This document shows, in pieces, positions 27,352-34,986 of a DNA stretch of 64,000 nt. Both the position numbers and the translations under genes were made by a program. Numbering within the stretch: position 1 is the first letter of the stretch; the number at the start of each line of letters is the position of its first letter. Below the pieces are notes generated by a model, which saw only the letters and a program-made list of their open reading frames with translations, was not told the origin of the DNA and did not search any database. The DNA lies in NCBI RefSeq assembly GCF_013181195.1, contig NZ_SMZP01000002.1, positions 744,001 through 808,000 on the forward strand, given 5' to 3'. The stretch comes from Caulobacter sp. RHG1. GTDB lineage: Bacteria; Pseudomonadota; Alphaproteobacteria; Caulobacterales; Caulobacteraceae.

Positions 27352-27573
27352 CCCGCCCGCCGCCGGCGTGGTCGAAGGCAAAAGGGCGTCCTTGGCGTAA
27401 GCCCGTCCTCTTCGACCGTCGGAGCCTGCTGGAAACAGCCGGATCCGGGTCCCGTTAAGGCCTGAACAGGGCCACCCGGCGGGTCGCTGGCGGATAACGG
27501 TCGCGCGGAGCGTCTGGCTTCGTCGAAACGGTACTCCACTTCCCTGCTCCGGACGCTGTCCGGCGCTCCGCAT
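27352..27573 (-). other. Candidate structured RNA or mobile non-coding element, copy A
   Basis: Read on the minus strand, GCGGAGCG (27571-27564) pairs with CGCTCCGC (27512-27505) and encloses a CCGGAC/GTCCGG hairpin (27563-27549). It is followed by a conserved CGTTATCCGCCAGCG block and, further on, a conserved TTGCCTTC and GGCGGGCGGG block. The same layout recurs at 50798-50955 with compensated pairing. The element lies in a 623-base gap without a credible gene; the open frames across it are arginine-rich and unlike proteins. It does not match the landmarks of RNase P RNA, tmRNA, 6S or SRP RNA. Confidence 0.42.
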
Positions 27574-27634
27574 CCCTCCCCGTCCGCCCTCGCGGCTTCC
27601 GCCGCGAGCCGATCTGTCATGCCTGGAGGTTTGG

Positions 27635-27862
27635 ATGCCCCACCCCCGCAAGCCCCGTCCCGAGCGTTTCGCCGGCGAGACGCGCTCTCGCCGTCGCCAC
27701 ATCCGCCAATGCGTGTGGCTCTATCACCAGCTCGAGGAGCGGTTCGCCTATGTCGCTGACCTGATCGAGCAACAGCGCCAGCAAATCGCCCATGAAAAAG
27801 CCCTCGGCCATGCGGCCGAGGGCTGTTCCAATGTTGTCCTCCCGGGCGAAGACCCGGGATGA
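27635..27862 (+). CDS. Small basic protein with coiled-coil-like segment, unknown
   Basis: A 75-residue protein with a very basic N-terminus and a central heptad-like helix from about residue 25 to 55. A GGAGG ribosome site 7 bases before ATG 27635 supports translation. The last 20 or so codons overlap the kdgK terminator hairpin and an intergenic repeat, so the current C-terminus is probably an accident of the flanking sequence. I do not recognise a family. Confidence 0.5.
   Translation: MPHPRKPRPERFAGETRSRRRHIRQCVWLYHQLEERFAYVADLIEQQRQQIAHEKALGHAAEGCSNVVLPGEDPG
27794..27824 (-). terminator. Rho-independent terminator of eda-kdgK
   Basis: AGCCCTCGGCC (27799-27809) and GGCCGAGGGCT (27814-27824) form a perfect 11-bp stem with an ATGC loop. 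On the minus strand the stem is followed by TTTTT. It lies 52 bases past the kdgK stop and inside the opposite-strand small reading frame. Confidence 0.88.
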
Positions 27863-27866
27863 CAGT
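27838..27866. repeat. Short CCCGGG repeat hairpin
   Basis: CCCGGG (27841-27846) and CCCGGG (27853-27858) pair around CGAAGA and are followed by ATGACAG, the same tip as in the 27020 and 34015 repeats. It ends just short of the kdgK stop. Confidence 0.55.
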
Positions 27867-27875
27867 CCTGGCGGA

Positions 27876-28982
27876 CTAGCGGATGACCCGCGCGCCCTTG
27901 CCCTTCATCACGGCTTCGACTTCCGCGGCCTTCACCATCGAGGTGTCGCCCGGGGTGGTCATGGCCAGGGCGCCGTGAGCCGCGCCGTACTCGACGGCGG
28001 CCTGGGGACCCTTGCCTTCCATGAAGCCGTAGGCCAGGCCCGAGGCGAAGCCGTCGCCGCCGCCGACGCGGTCGTAGATCTCGAGGTTCTCGCGCATCAT
28101 CGAGGCGTAGAACTCGCCGCCGGCGTACAGGATCGCCGACCAGTCGTTGACCGAGGCGGTCTTGGCGTTACGCAGCGTGGTGGCGGCGACCTTGAAGTTC
28201 GGGAACTGCTTCACGGCAGTCTCGATCATCTTCTTGAAGTTGGCCGGATCGATCGAGCTGATGTGCTCGTCCAGGCCTTCGACTTCAAAGCCCAGGCAGG
28301 CGGTGAAGTCTTCTTCGTTGCCGATCATCACGTCGACGTATTGCGCGATGTTGCGGTTGACCTTCTGGGCGCCTTCCTTGCCGCCCTGCGACTTCCACAG
28401 CGAGGCGCGGTAGTTCAGGTCGTAGGAGACGACGGTGCCGTACTTGCGGGCCACTTCCACGGCTTCGATTACGGCTTCGGCCGTGTTCGAGGACAGGGCG
28501 GCGAAGATGCCACCGGTGTGGAACCAGCGAACGCCTTCTTCGCCGAACAGCTTTTCCCAGTTCACTTCACCGGGGCGGATCTGCGAGGCGGCGGTGTGGC
28601 CACGGTCCGAGCAGCCCAGGGCCGGACGGACGCCGAAGCCCTTTTCCGTGAAGTTCAGGCCGACGCGGGTGTTGCGGCCCAGGCCGTCGAAGTCGCGCCA
28701 GATGACGTGCGACTGGTCGACGCCGCCTTGCATCATCAGGTCTTCGACCAGCCAGCCCAGGTCGTTGTTCGGCAGGGCCGTGACGACGGTCGAGCGCTTG
28801 CCCCAGCACTTCTTGAAGGCGCGGGCGACGTTGTACTCGCCGCCGCCTTCCCAGACGTTGAACTGGCGCGCGTTGCGAACCCGGCCGAAGCCCGGGTCGA
28901 AGCGCAGCATGACTTCACCGAAGGACGCGCAGTCCCACTTGGTTTCCGATTCCGGACGGATGTTCAGGATGTTGTCGGTCAT
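27876..28982 (-). CDS. kdgK: 2-keto-3-deoxygluconate kinase
   Basis: Phosphorylates 2-keto-3-deoxygluconate (KDG) to 2-keto-3-deoxy-6-phosphogluconate (KDPG) with ATP, in the cytoplasm. A PfkB/ribokinase-family enzyme of 368 residues. It has GEVMLRFDP at the N-terminus, GGGEYNVARAF near residue 46, and the anion hole/catalytic base motif DRVGGGDGFASG near residue 313. It follows eda by 6 bases, so the two form one transcript. It is the point where the unsaturated-uronate and hexuronate branches join the Entner-Doudoroff step. Confidence 0.95.
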   Translation of the reverse strand: MTDNILNIRPESETKWDCASFGEVMLRFDPGFGRVRNARQFNVWEGGGEYNVARAFKKCWGKRSTVVTALPNNDLGWLVEDLMMQGGVDQSHVIWRDFDGLGRNTRVGLNFTEKGFGVRPALGCSDRGHTAASQIRPGEVNWEKLFGEEGVRWFHTGGIFAALSSNTAEAVIEAVEVARKYGTVVSYDLNYRASLWKSQGGKEGAQKVNRNIAQYVDVMIGNEEDFTACLGFEVEGLDEHISSIDPANFKKMIETAVKQFPNFKVAATTLRNAKTASVNDWSAILYAGGEFYASMMRENLEIYDRVGGGDGFASGLAYGFMEGKGPQAAVEYGAAHGALAMTTPGDTSMVKAAEVEAVMKGKGARVIR

Positions 28983-28988
28983 TTGGTC

Positions 28989-29663
28989 TTAGGCCTTCCC
29001 ACGAACCTTCTTGATCAGATCGACGGTCTCACGGACCTTGGCGGTGATGCCGGCGTAGTCGCCCGCATCCAGCAGCTCCTGCGTGATCAGCTTGGAGCCC
29101 ATGCCGGCGGCGACGATGCCCGCGCCGAACCACTTCTTGACCGAGGCTTCGTCGGGATCGACGCCGCCCGTCGGCATAATGCGGGTCCAGGGCATCGGGC
29201 CCAGCACCGCCTTGACGAAGTCAGGGCCGCCGACCGACGAGCCGGGGAACACCTTGACGATCTCGCAGCCCAGTTCTTCGGCGTACGAGATTTCCGAGGC
29301 CGAACCGCAGCCCGGCGAATACGGGATCTTGCGACGGTTGCAGACCTTGGCGACGTCGGCGTTCAGGATCGGGCCGACGATGAACTTGGCGCCATTGGCG
29401 ATGTAGATGCCGGCGGTCGGGGCGTCGACGATCGAACCCACGCCCATGATCACGCGCGGATCAGCTTCGGCGAAGTGCTTGGTGACTTCGTAGAAGACGT
29501 GGCTGGCGAAGTCGCCGCGGTTGGTGAACTCGATGCAGGGCGCGCCGCCGTCGGCGCAGGCCTGGATCACCTTCTTACAGACCTCGGCGTCGGGGTGATA
29601 GAAAACCGGGATCACACCCTGGTCCATGATCGCGGTCAGAACCGCCATACGATCTTTCACCAT
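28989..29663 (-). CDS. eda: KDPG (2-keto-3-deoxy-6-phosphogluconate) aldolase
   Basis: Splits KDPG into pyruvate and glyceraldehyde-3-phosphate. A 224-residue class I aldolase whose Schiff-base lysine lies in EIVKVFPGS near residue 140; other family landmarks are CIEFTNRG near residue 43 and MPTGGVDPD near residue 168. An AAGGGA ribosome site precedes ATG 29663. First gene of the eda-kdgK unit, reading from operators about 370 bases upstream. Whether this copy also serves glucose catabolism (edd is not in the window) cannot be told. Confidence 0.94.
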   Translation of the reverse strand: MVKDRMAVLTAIMDQGVIPVFYHPDAEVCKKVIQACADGGAPCIEFTNRGDFASHVFYEVTKHFAEADPRVIMGVGSIVDAPTAGIYIANGAKFIVGPILNADVAKVCNRRKIPYSPGCGSASEISYAEELGCEIVKVFPGSSVGGPDFVKAVLGPMPWTRIMPTGGVDPDEASVKKWFGAGIVAAGMGSKLITQELLDAGDYAGITAKVRETVDLIKKVRGKA

Positions 29664-29926
29664 CTCAATTCCCTTCCCGAAGGATCGTTATTGCGCGAAC
29701 CGCCGATAGGGTCGCCGCGCGAGCAATTTTTCGCCGGAACTGGCTCAGGGCGTTCCCTTAGACCGCGTTGCGCGCGCGCGCCACACCGGGCTTGCCGCAA
29801 CGTCAAACTAAGGCGGATTTGGGCGCGGATCTGGAGCTGTGTCGCTCGCTGTTCCGCGCAAGGACCTCTGGCCCCGGCTTCCTTCCCCTTGCGTTTTCCG
29901 TCAGCTCCCCTTGCCCGCCTCAGACG

Positions 29927-29961
29927 CAAAATTGAGGGCGTCGGATTTCGCCGACGCCCCA
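29927..29961 (-). terminator. Hairpin in the eda leader: attenuator or small-RNA terminator
   Basis: GGGCGTCGG (29938-29946) and CCGACGCCC (29953-29961) form a perfect 9-bp stem with a six-base loop. On the minus strand it is followed by TCAATTTT, an imperfect T-run. It lies between the operators at 30034 and the eda start at 29663. The rest of the 29664-30033 leader shows no convincing reading frame or promoter. Confidence 0.5.
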
Positions 29962-30033
29962 AAAGTTTGCGCAGGAGCGAGCTCAAAGAGCCGCAAAACG
30001 AGACGGCCAACCACGACGCTGAACCGAAACGTA

Positions 30034-30047
30034 TGACACCGGTGTCA
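30034..30047 (-). promoter_or_regulatory. Hexuronate-regulon operator, perfect palindrome (eda-kdgK)
   Basis: TGACACCGGTGTCA is a perfect 14-base palindrome with the central CG typical of LacI-family operators. It shares its half-site TGACACCGG with the sites at 20073, 36501 and 37732. Confidence 0.72.
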
Positions 30048-30077
30048 CTGAAGACAGGAGAATTGGCCAAGCCACTT

Positions 30078-30091
30078 CGCCACCGGTGTCA
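30078..30091 (-). promoter_or_regulatory. Second, weaker hexuronate operator (eda-kdgK)
   Basis: CGCCACCGGTGTCA keeps a perfect right half-site but only 4 of 7 bases on the left. Its centre is 44 bases from the perfect site at 30034, close to four helical turns, which would let two repressor dimers lie on the same face of the DNA. Confidence 0.5.
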
Positions 30092-30227
30092 GAGCGCAGA
30101 TAAACAGAAACCGCCGGTTCGCGCAAGCGCCGTAAAGCTAGGTTTTGAGCGCCGGCAAGACTTTGAAATTCATCAGGTTTGGATATTTCGAGGGGACCTG
30201 AATTCCCATCCGGCGCCCTCCCCCGTT

Positions 30228-30343
30228 TCCCCGGCGAAAGCCGGGGCCCAGATTCATCCGGAGCAGCTGGTGTTGACCCGAGATCCGCCCTTCAAACTGG
30301 TCAATGCAGTCGGTTCGACCTGGGCCCCGGCTTTCGCCGGGGA
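30228..30343. repeat. Inverted repeat, 24-bp perfect arms, after ppc
   Basis: TCCCCGGCGAAAGCCGGGG and five further bases (30228-30251) are exactly mirrored at 30320-30343. Each arm is itself a small hairpin. It ends 14 bases from the ppc stop and is the likely ppc transcript end. The arm core GCGAAAGC is shared with the 47569 repeat. Confidence 0.82.
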
Positions 30344-30357
30344 GATCGGATTTCAAG

Positions 30358-33084
30358 TCACCCGGTGTTGCGCAGGCCCGCCGCGATGCCGGCCACGGTC
30401 AGCTGGATGGCCAGACGAAGCTCCTCGTCCTGGTCCCCTGCCCGGCGGCGCGACAGCAGCTCCAGCTGCAGGTGGTTCAGCGGATCCACCGAGCGGCTGG
30501 CCAGGGCCACCGACTCGGCCAGGTCCGGCTGGTTGTCCAGCAGGGTCGAACCGCCGCGGATGGCCAGGGCCAGGCCGGTCGCCGCCTCGTGTTCGCGCTG
30601 GATGGTCGCGAAGATGCGCTGGGCGTCGGCCTTGTCGGGCGACAGGTCCACGTAGCGGCTGGCGATGCCCATGTGGCTCTGGGCCAGGGCCAGCTCCATG
30701 TTCGACAGCAGCGAGGCGAAGAAGTCGAAATTGCCGGCCAGGTCGCGCAGCTGCTCGACCGACAGACCGGCCCGCTCGACGCCCGAGGCGAAGCCGTACC
30801 AGCCGGGCAGCATGAAGCGGCTCTGCGACCAGGAAAACACCCACGGAATGGCCCGCAGGTCCTCGATCTTGCGGCTGGCGGTCCGGCTGGCCGGACGGCT
30901 GCCGATATTGAGGCCGACGATCTCGCTGATCGGGGTGACCGACCAGAAGAAGTCCTCGAACGCGGCGTCGTCGTACACCAGGGCGCGGAAGCCGTGGAAC
31001 GAGGCCTCGGCCAGGGCGGTCATCGCCGCCTCGACCTTGGGATCGGGCTTGCTGGCCGGGCGCTCGCTGGCCATCAGCACCGCGGCGGCCAGGCCGTCCA
31101 GGTTGCGGCGGGCGGTGGGCTGGTCGCCGAAGCGGCGGGCGATCATCTCGCCCTGCTCGGTCATGCGGATGCGGCCCTGCACGGTGCCGGCCGGCTGGGC
31201 CATCACCGCCTCGGCGGCCGGGCCGCCACCGCGACCGACGCTGCCGCCGCGGCCGTGGAACAGCTGCAGGCCGACGCCCATCCGGTCGGCCTCGAAAGCC
31301 AGGGCCGAGGCCCCGGTGGCGACGCCGCGACGGCTGGCGACGTACCCGCCGTCCTTGTTGCTGTCGGAGTAGCCGAGCATGATTTCCTGCACCGGCCGAT
31401 CGCCCAGGATGGTCCGGCTCAGCGGCAATTCAAGCCACTGGCGCAGCACGGCCGGGCCGTTCTCCAGGTCGCCGATGGTCTCGAACAGCGGCGCGACCTT
31501 GACCGAAGCCCGCGGCGCGGCCCCGCCCCAGACCATGCCGACCTGCTTGAGCAGCACCAGCGGCTCGAGGATGTCCGACAGGGTGGCGGCCTTCGAAATG
31601 ATGTAGGCGCCGAGACAGCCGTGGCCGTAGTCGCGGACCGCCTGGGCGGCGGCCTCCATCGTGGCCAGCTCCTTAGCGGTTTCCTCGCTGTAGGCGGTGA
31701 ACGGCGAGACCAGAGGCCGCTGATGCGACAGCTCCTCGATCAGGACCTTGCAGCGGGCCTCTTCGTCCAGCTTCAGGTACTCGACGCCGGCGCCGGCCCC
31801 GGCGCGGCGATACAGCTCGTCCAGGGTGCGCTCGTGAACGTCGGCGTTCTGGCGCAGGTCCAGGCTCATCAGGTGGAAGCCGCAGGCCTTGGCCACCTCG
31901 ACCAGGGTGCGCAGAGCCGTGCCGACCAGACGGTCGCCGCCATTGCGCTCCAGGCTGTCGATAATCACCGACAGGTCGGCGACGAAGGCGTCCGGGTGAC
32001 CATAGGGCTCGACGTCGGTGTCGCCGTTGGCGAAGGCGACGGGCTGGCCGGTCAGCTTCTGCGAGACGGCGGTCAGGCGGTCGAAGATCAGCTCCAGGGC
32101 CAGGCGATAGGGCTCGTCCAGGCGGTGGACCGACGGGTCCCGGGTCTGGGCGGCCAGGGCCAGCAGCTCCTGCGACACCGGGGTGTAGGCGGTCGAGACG
32201 GCCAAGTTGGACCACAGCTTGCGGACCTCGCCGGCGTACCAGTCCAAGATCACGCGGGACTGGCTGGCGAAGGCCAGCTTCAGGGTCTCGCCATTGACGC
32301 CGGGATGGCCGTCGCGGTCGCCGCCCAGCCAGCTGCCCATCTTCAGCAGCGGGGCAAGGTGGCCGTGCTCGCCGACCTTCTGGGTCCAGTCGCCATAGAG
32401 GTCGATGATCGCCGGCAGGATCGAGGTGCGGACGATCGACAGCGCGTTGCGGATCTCGTCCTTCACCGTGATCCGCTCGGGACGGTAAAGACGGGTGCGC
32501 CACATCAGGGCGATCTCGCGGAACAGGCTCTCGCGGATCTCGGCGTCCAGATCCGGCGGCAGATGGTGACGACGCAGGGCCATCAGGCGCGAGATCTCGG
32601 TCTCGCGATCGACCATGCTGCGGCGGCGCACTTCGGTCGGGTGAGCGGTCAGCACCGGCACCACGTTCATGGCCGCGAAGATCTTGGCCAGGTCCGCGTC
32701 GGTCTTGCCGTGTTCCTTCAGGATGCGGACGGCGTCGATCAGGGTGCGGGGGCGCTCGTCGCCCGGCTGGGCGTCGACCTCGGCGTGGCGGCGGCGGCCA
32801 GCGACGTCCTCGCCGATATTGGCCAGCAGCGAGTGGCTGGCGAAGGCGCGGGCCAGGAACACGGCCTCCTCGTTCGACAGGTCGCCGAACACCTGGTCCA
32901 GCATCGGCGCGTCGCCGTTGGCCACGTCCTCGCGAGAGGCGGCCTTGCGGGCCTTGGCGACCAGGGCGGCAGCTTCCTCGCCTTCCAGATAGGCGATGGC
33001 TTCCGACAACAGGTCGCTCAGCAGATTGGCGTTCTGGCGGACATGCTTGCTGGTGGGACGGTCGACATCGATCGACAGGGGCAT
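30358..33084 (-). CDS. ppc: Phosphoenolpyruvate carboxylase
   Basis: Makes oxaloacetate from phosphoenolpyruvate and bicarbonate to refill the TCA cycle. The 908-residue product has LTAHPTEVRRR near residue 140, GSWLGGDRDGHPGVN near residue 244, LGYSDSNKDGGY near residue 569, the glycine loop FHGRGGSVGRGGGP near residue 604, and the invariant C-terminus RNTG. The start is ATG 33084. It lies between kduD and eda on the same strand but is separated from kduD by a strong terminator and has no hexuronate operator, so it is a separate unit. Confidence 0.98.
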   Translation of the reverse strand: MPLSIDVDRPTSKHVRQNANLLSDLLSEAIAYLEGEEAAALVAKARKAASREDVANGDAPMLDQVFGDLSNEEAVFLARAFASHSLLANIGEDVAGRRRHAEVDAQPGDERPRTLIDAVRILKEHGKTDADLAKIFAAMNVVPVLTAHPTEVRRRSMVDRETEISRLMALRRHHLPPDLDAEIRESLFREIALMWRTRLYRPERITVKDEIRNALSIVRTSILPAIIDLYGDWTQKVGEHGHLAPLLKMGSWLGGDRDGHPGVNGETLKLAFASQSRVILDWYAGEVRKLWSNLAVSTAYTPVSQELLALAAQTRDPSVHRLDEPYRLALELIFDRLTAVSQKLTGQPVAFANGDTDVEPYGHPDAFVADLSVIIDSLERNGGDRLVGTALRTLVEVAKACGFHLMSLDLRQNADVHERTLDELYRRAGAGAGVEYLKLDEEARCKVLIEELSHQRPLVSPFTAYSEETAKELATMEAAAQAVRDYGHGCLGAYIISKAATLSDILEPLVLLKQVGMVWGGAAPRASVKVAPLFETIGDLENGPAVLRQWLELPLSRTILGDRPVQEIMLGYSDSNKDGGYVASRRGVATGASALAFEADRMGVGLQLFHGRGGSVGRGGGPAAEAVMAQPAGTVQGRIRMTEQGEMIARRFGDQPTARRNLDGLAAAVLMASERPASKPDPKVEAAMTALAEASFHGFRALVYDDAAFEDFFWSVTPISEIVGLNIGSRPASRTASRKIEDLRAIPWVFSWSQSRFMLPGWYGFASGVERAGLSVEQLRDLAGNFDFFASLLSNMELALAQSHMGIASRYVDLSPDKADAQRIFATIQREHEAATGLALAIRGGSTLLDNQPDLAESVALASRSVDPLNHLQLELLSRRRAGDQDEELRLAIQLTVAGIAAGLRNTG

Positions 33085-33104
33085 GAACGACCTCCGGGGC
33101 ACTG

Positions 33105-33150
33105 CAAAAACAAAGACGGCGCCGCGAGCGTTGACGTCGCGGCGCCGTCT
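33105..33150 (-). terminator. Rho-independent terminator of uxaC-kduI-kduD
   Basis: AGACGGCGCCGCGA (33114-33127) and TCGCGGCGCCGTCT (33137-33150) form a perfect 14-bp stem with a nine-base loop, followed on the minus strand by TTGTTTTTG. It is 79 bases past the kduD stop and ends 21 bases before the ppc start codon, so the ppc promoter must be upstream of it or very close to the start. Confidence 0.86.
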
Positions 33151-33228
33151 AGCGCGCTTCACCGAACGGGAAAACCCGTCCGGCAAGATGGTTGCGCTAC
33201 CAATGTGGATTGGCGCGCTTTTCTTTCG

Positions 33229-33987
33229 TTAGCGGGCCAGCCAGCCGCCATCCACGGGCAGAGTAATGCCCTGGACGTAGTCGGCGGCCGACGAGGCCAG
33301 GAACACGGCGGCGCCGCCGATGTCCTCGGGACGGCCCCAGCGGGCGGCCGGGATGCGGGCCAGGATCGCGGCGTTGCGGTCCTGGTCGGCGCGCAGGGCC
33401 TCGGTGTTGTTGGTGTCGAAATAGCCGGGCGCGATGGCGTTGACGTTGATGCCCTTGGTCGCCCACTCGTTGGCCAGGATCTTGGTCAGACCGGCCAGGC
33501 CCGACTTGGCGGCCGTGTACGACGGCACGCGGATGCCGCCCTGGAACGAGAGCAAGGAGGCGATATTGATCACCTTCGCGCCCGTCCCTTGCGCCAGCGC
33601 CTGCTTGGCGAAGGCCTGGGTCAGGAAGAAGACGACCTTCAGGTTGGTGTCCATCACCGCGTCCCAGTCGGCTTCGCTGAACTCGATCGAGTCGGCGCGA
33701 CGGATGATGCCGGCGTTGTTGACCAGGATGTCGACCTTGCCGAACGCGGCCACGGTCTCGTCGACCACGCGCTGGACGGGTTCGGTCGAGCCGAAGTCGG
33801 CCTTGATCGACAGGAACTTGCGGCCCAGGGCTTCGACGGCGGCTTGGGTTTCGGTCGGTTCGCTGCGGCCCGCTGCGGCGATGTCGGCGCCGGCGGCGGC
33901 GAGCGCGATGGCGATGCCCTGGCCGATGCCGGTGTTGGCGCCGGTGACGAGCGCGACCTTGCCTTCGAGGCTGAACGGATTGGCCAT
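33229..33987 (-). CDS. kduD: 2-dehydro-3-deoxy-D-gluconate 5-dehydrogenase (KduD)
   Basis: Reduces 2,5-diketo-3-deoxygluconate (DKII) to 2-keto-3-deoxygluconate with NAD(P)H. A 252-residue classical short-chain dehydrogenase with the cofactor motif TGANTGIGQGIA (residues about 15-26), NNAGIIRR near residue 91, the catalytic YTAAK near residue 155, and the KduD-typical ending PVDGGWLAR. Third gene of uxaC-kduI-kduD; 132 bases, largely repeat, separate it from kduI. Confidence 0.93.
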   Translation of the reverse strand: MANPFSLEGKVALVTGANTGIGQGIAIALAAAGADIAAAGRSEPTETQAAVEALGRKFLSIKADFGSTEPVQRVVDETVAAFGKVDILVNNAGIIRRADSIEFSEADWDAVMDTNLKVVFFLTQAFAKQALAQGTGAKVINIASLLSFQGGIRVPSYTAAKSGLAGLTKILANEWATKGINVNAIAPGYFDTNNTEALRADQDRNAAILARIPAARWGRPEDIGGAAVFLASSAADYVQGITLPVDGGWLAR

Positions 33988-34014
33988 GGTTCTTATGTCC
34001 TGATCAAAGATGTC

Positions 34015-34092
34015 GTCATCCCGGTGAAAGCCGGGACCGCCGCAAGCGCGCTGGGCGGTCCCGGGTCTACGCTATGCTTCGCCCGGGATGAC
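34015..34092. repeat. Nested inverted repeat between kduI and kduD
   Basis: Outer arms GTCATCCCGG (34015-34024) and CCGGGATGAC (34083-34092) enclose inner arms CCGGGACCGCC (34031-34041) and GGCGGTCCCGG (34054-34064). All are exact. It lies within an apparent operon and may reduce kduD expression relative to uxaC and kduI. Confidence 0.72.
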
Positions 34093-34119
34093 AGGTCGAA
34101 AGCGCGTCGGCTTGCGCCG

Positions 34120-34959
34120 CTACTTCAGCTGGCAGATGTCCAGCACGTTCATGTCGGTGTAGTCGAGGTTCTCGCCGCCCATCGCCCAGATGAAGGTGTA
34201 GTTGGCGGTGCCCGAGCCCATGTGGATCGACCACGGCGGGCTCATGACGGCTTCCTCGTTGGCGATCACGATGTGACGCATCTCGTCCGGCTCGCCCATG
34301 TAGTGGAACACCCGGTCGTTCTCGCCCAGGCCGAAGTAGAAATAGGCCTCCGAGCGACGGTCGTGCAGGTGGGGCGGCATGGTGTTCCACACGCTGCCCG
34401 GCTTCAGCACGGTCATGCCCAGCAAGAGCTGTGCCGACTTGCAGGTGGTCGGGACGATGTACTGATAGATCGTCCGCTCGTTGCTGGTCTCCAGCGCGCC
34501 GCGCTCCAGCGGGATGGCGTCGGCGAAGGCCAGCTTCTTGGTCTCGAACGCGGCGTGGGCCGGCAGGCTGACCAGATAGAAGCGGGCCGCGCCCTCGACG
34601 CCCTCGAAGGTGACGTCCTTGGCGCCCATGGTGACGTACAGGCCGTCACGCGGCACGATCTCGTAGACGACGCCGTCGACGGTGATCTTGCCGGTGGTGT
34701 CGCCGACATTGATCACGCCCAGCTCGCGGCGCTCGAGGAACGGATGGCCAGCGGCCGAGGCGGGCTCGGTCTGGTCGGGCAGCTTGACGGCCGTGGTCGC
34801 CACCACCCCGCCGACGACGAAGCGTTCGGCGTGATTGTAGGTCAGCACGATCTGGCCGTCCTGGAACAGGTCCTGCATCAGGTAACGATCGCGCAGGTCA
34901 TCGTTGCTGACCGCGAACATCATGTCCGGATGCGTGGCGTGATAGGTCTTGGCGAACAT
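34120..34959 (-). CDS. kduI: 5-keto-4-deoxyuronate isomerase (KduI)
   Basis: Isomerises 4-deoxy-L-threo-5-hexosulose uronate, which arises from unsaturated uronates, to 2,5-diketo-3-deoxygluconate. A 279-residue cupin with the metal-binding [13 protein letters not shown] segment near residue 197 and [12 protein letters not shown] near residue 246. Its presence implies the cell takes up products of pectin or other uronan lyases, although no lyase is in the window. A GAGG ribosome site precedes ATG 34959, 27 bases after uxaC. Confidence 0.95.
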   Translation of the reverse strand: MFAKTYHATHPDMMFAVSNDDLRDRYLMQDLFQDGQIVLTYNHAERFVVGGVVATTAVKLPDQTEPASAAGHPFLERRELGVINVGDTTGKITVDGVVYEIVPRDGLYVTMGAKDVTFEGVEGAARFYLVSLPAHAAFETKKLAFADAIPLERGALETSNERTIYQYIVPTTCKSAQLLLGMTVLKPGSVWNTMPPHLHDRRSEAYFYFGLGENDRVFHYMGEPDEMRHIVIANEEAVMSPPWSIHMGSGTANYTFIWAMGGENLDYTDMNVLDICQLK

Positions 34960-34986
34960 CGAAAAGCCTCCTCCGAAGATGGGTTC

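Noticed and set aside
27240..27573. RNase P RNA, tmRNA, 6S RNA or SRP RNA at the copy A locus
   Set aside because: I looked for the RNase P core GAGGAAAGTCC, a tmRNA tag and tRNA-like ends, and the SRP GGAAG tetraloop region on both strands and found none.
27226..27620. Protein-coding reading of the copy A element (two arginine-rich minus frames)
   Set aside because: The frames have no plausible composition, and substitutions against copy B do not favour synonymous changes, whereas base-paired positions are kept.
30358..33084. ppc as a member of the hexuronate operon
   Set aside because: It is on the same strand between kduD and eda, but a strong terminator precedes it, an inverted repeat follows it, and no ACCGGT-type operator is near its start.
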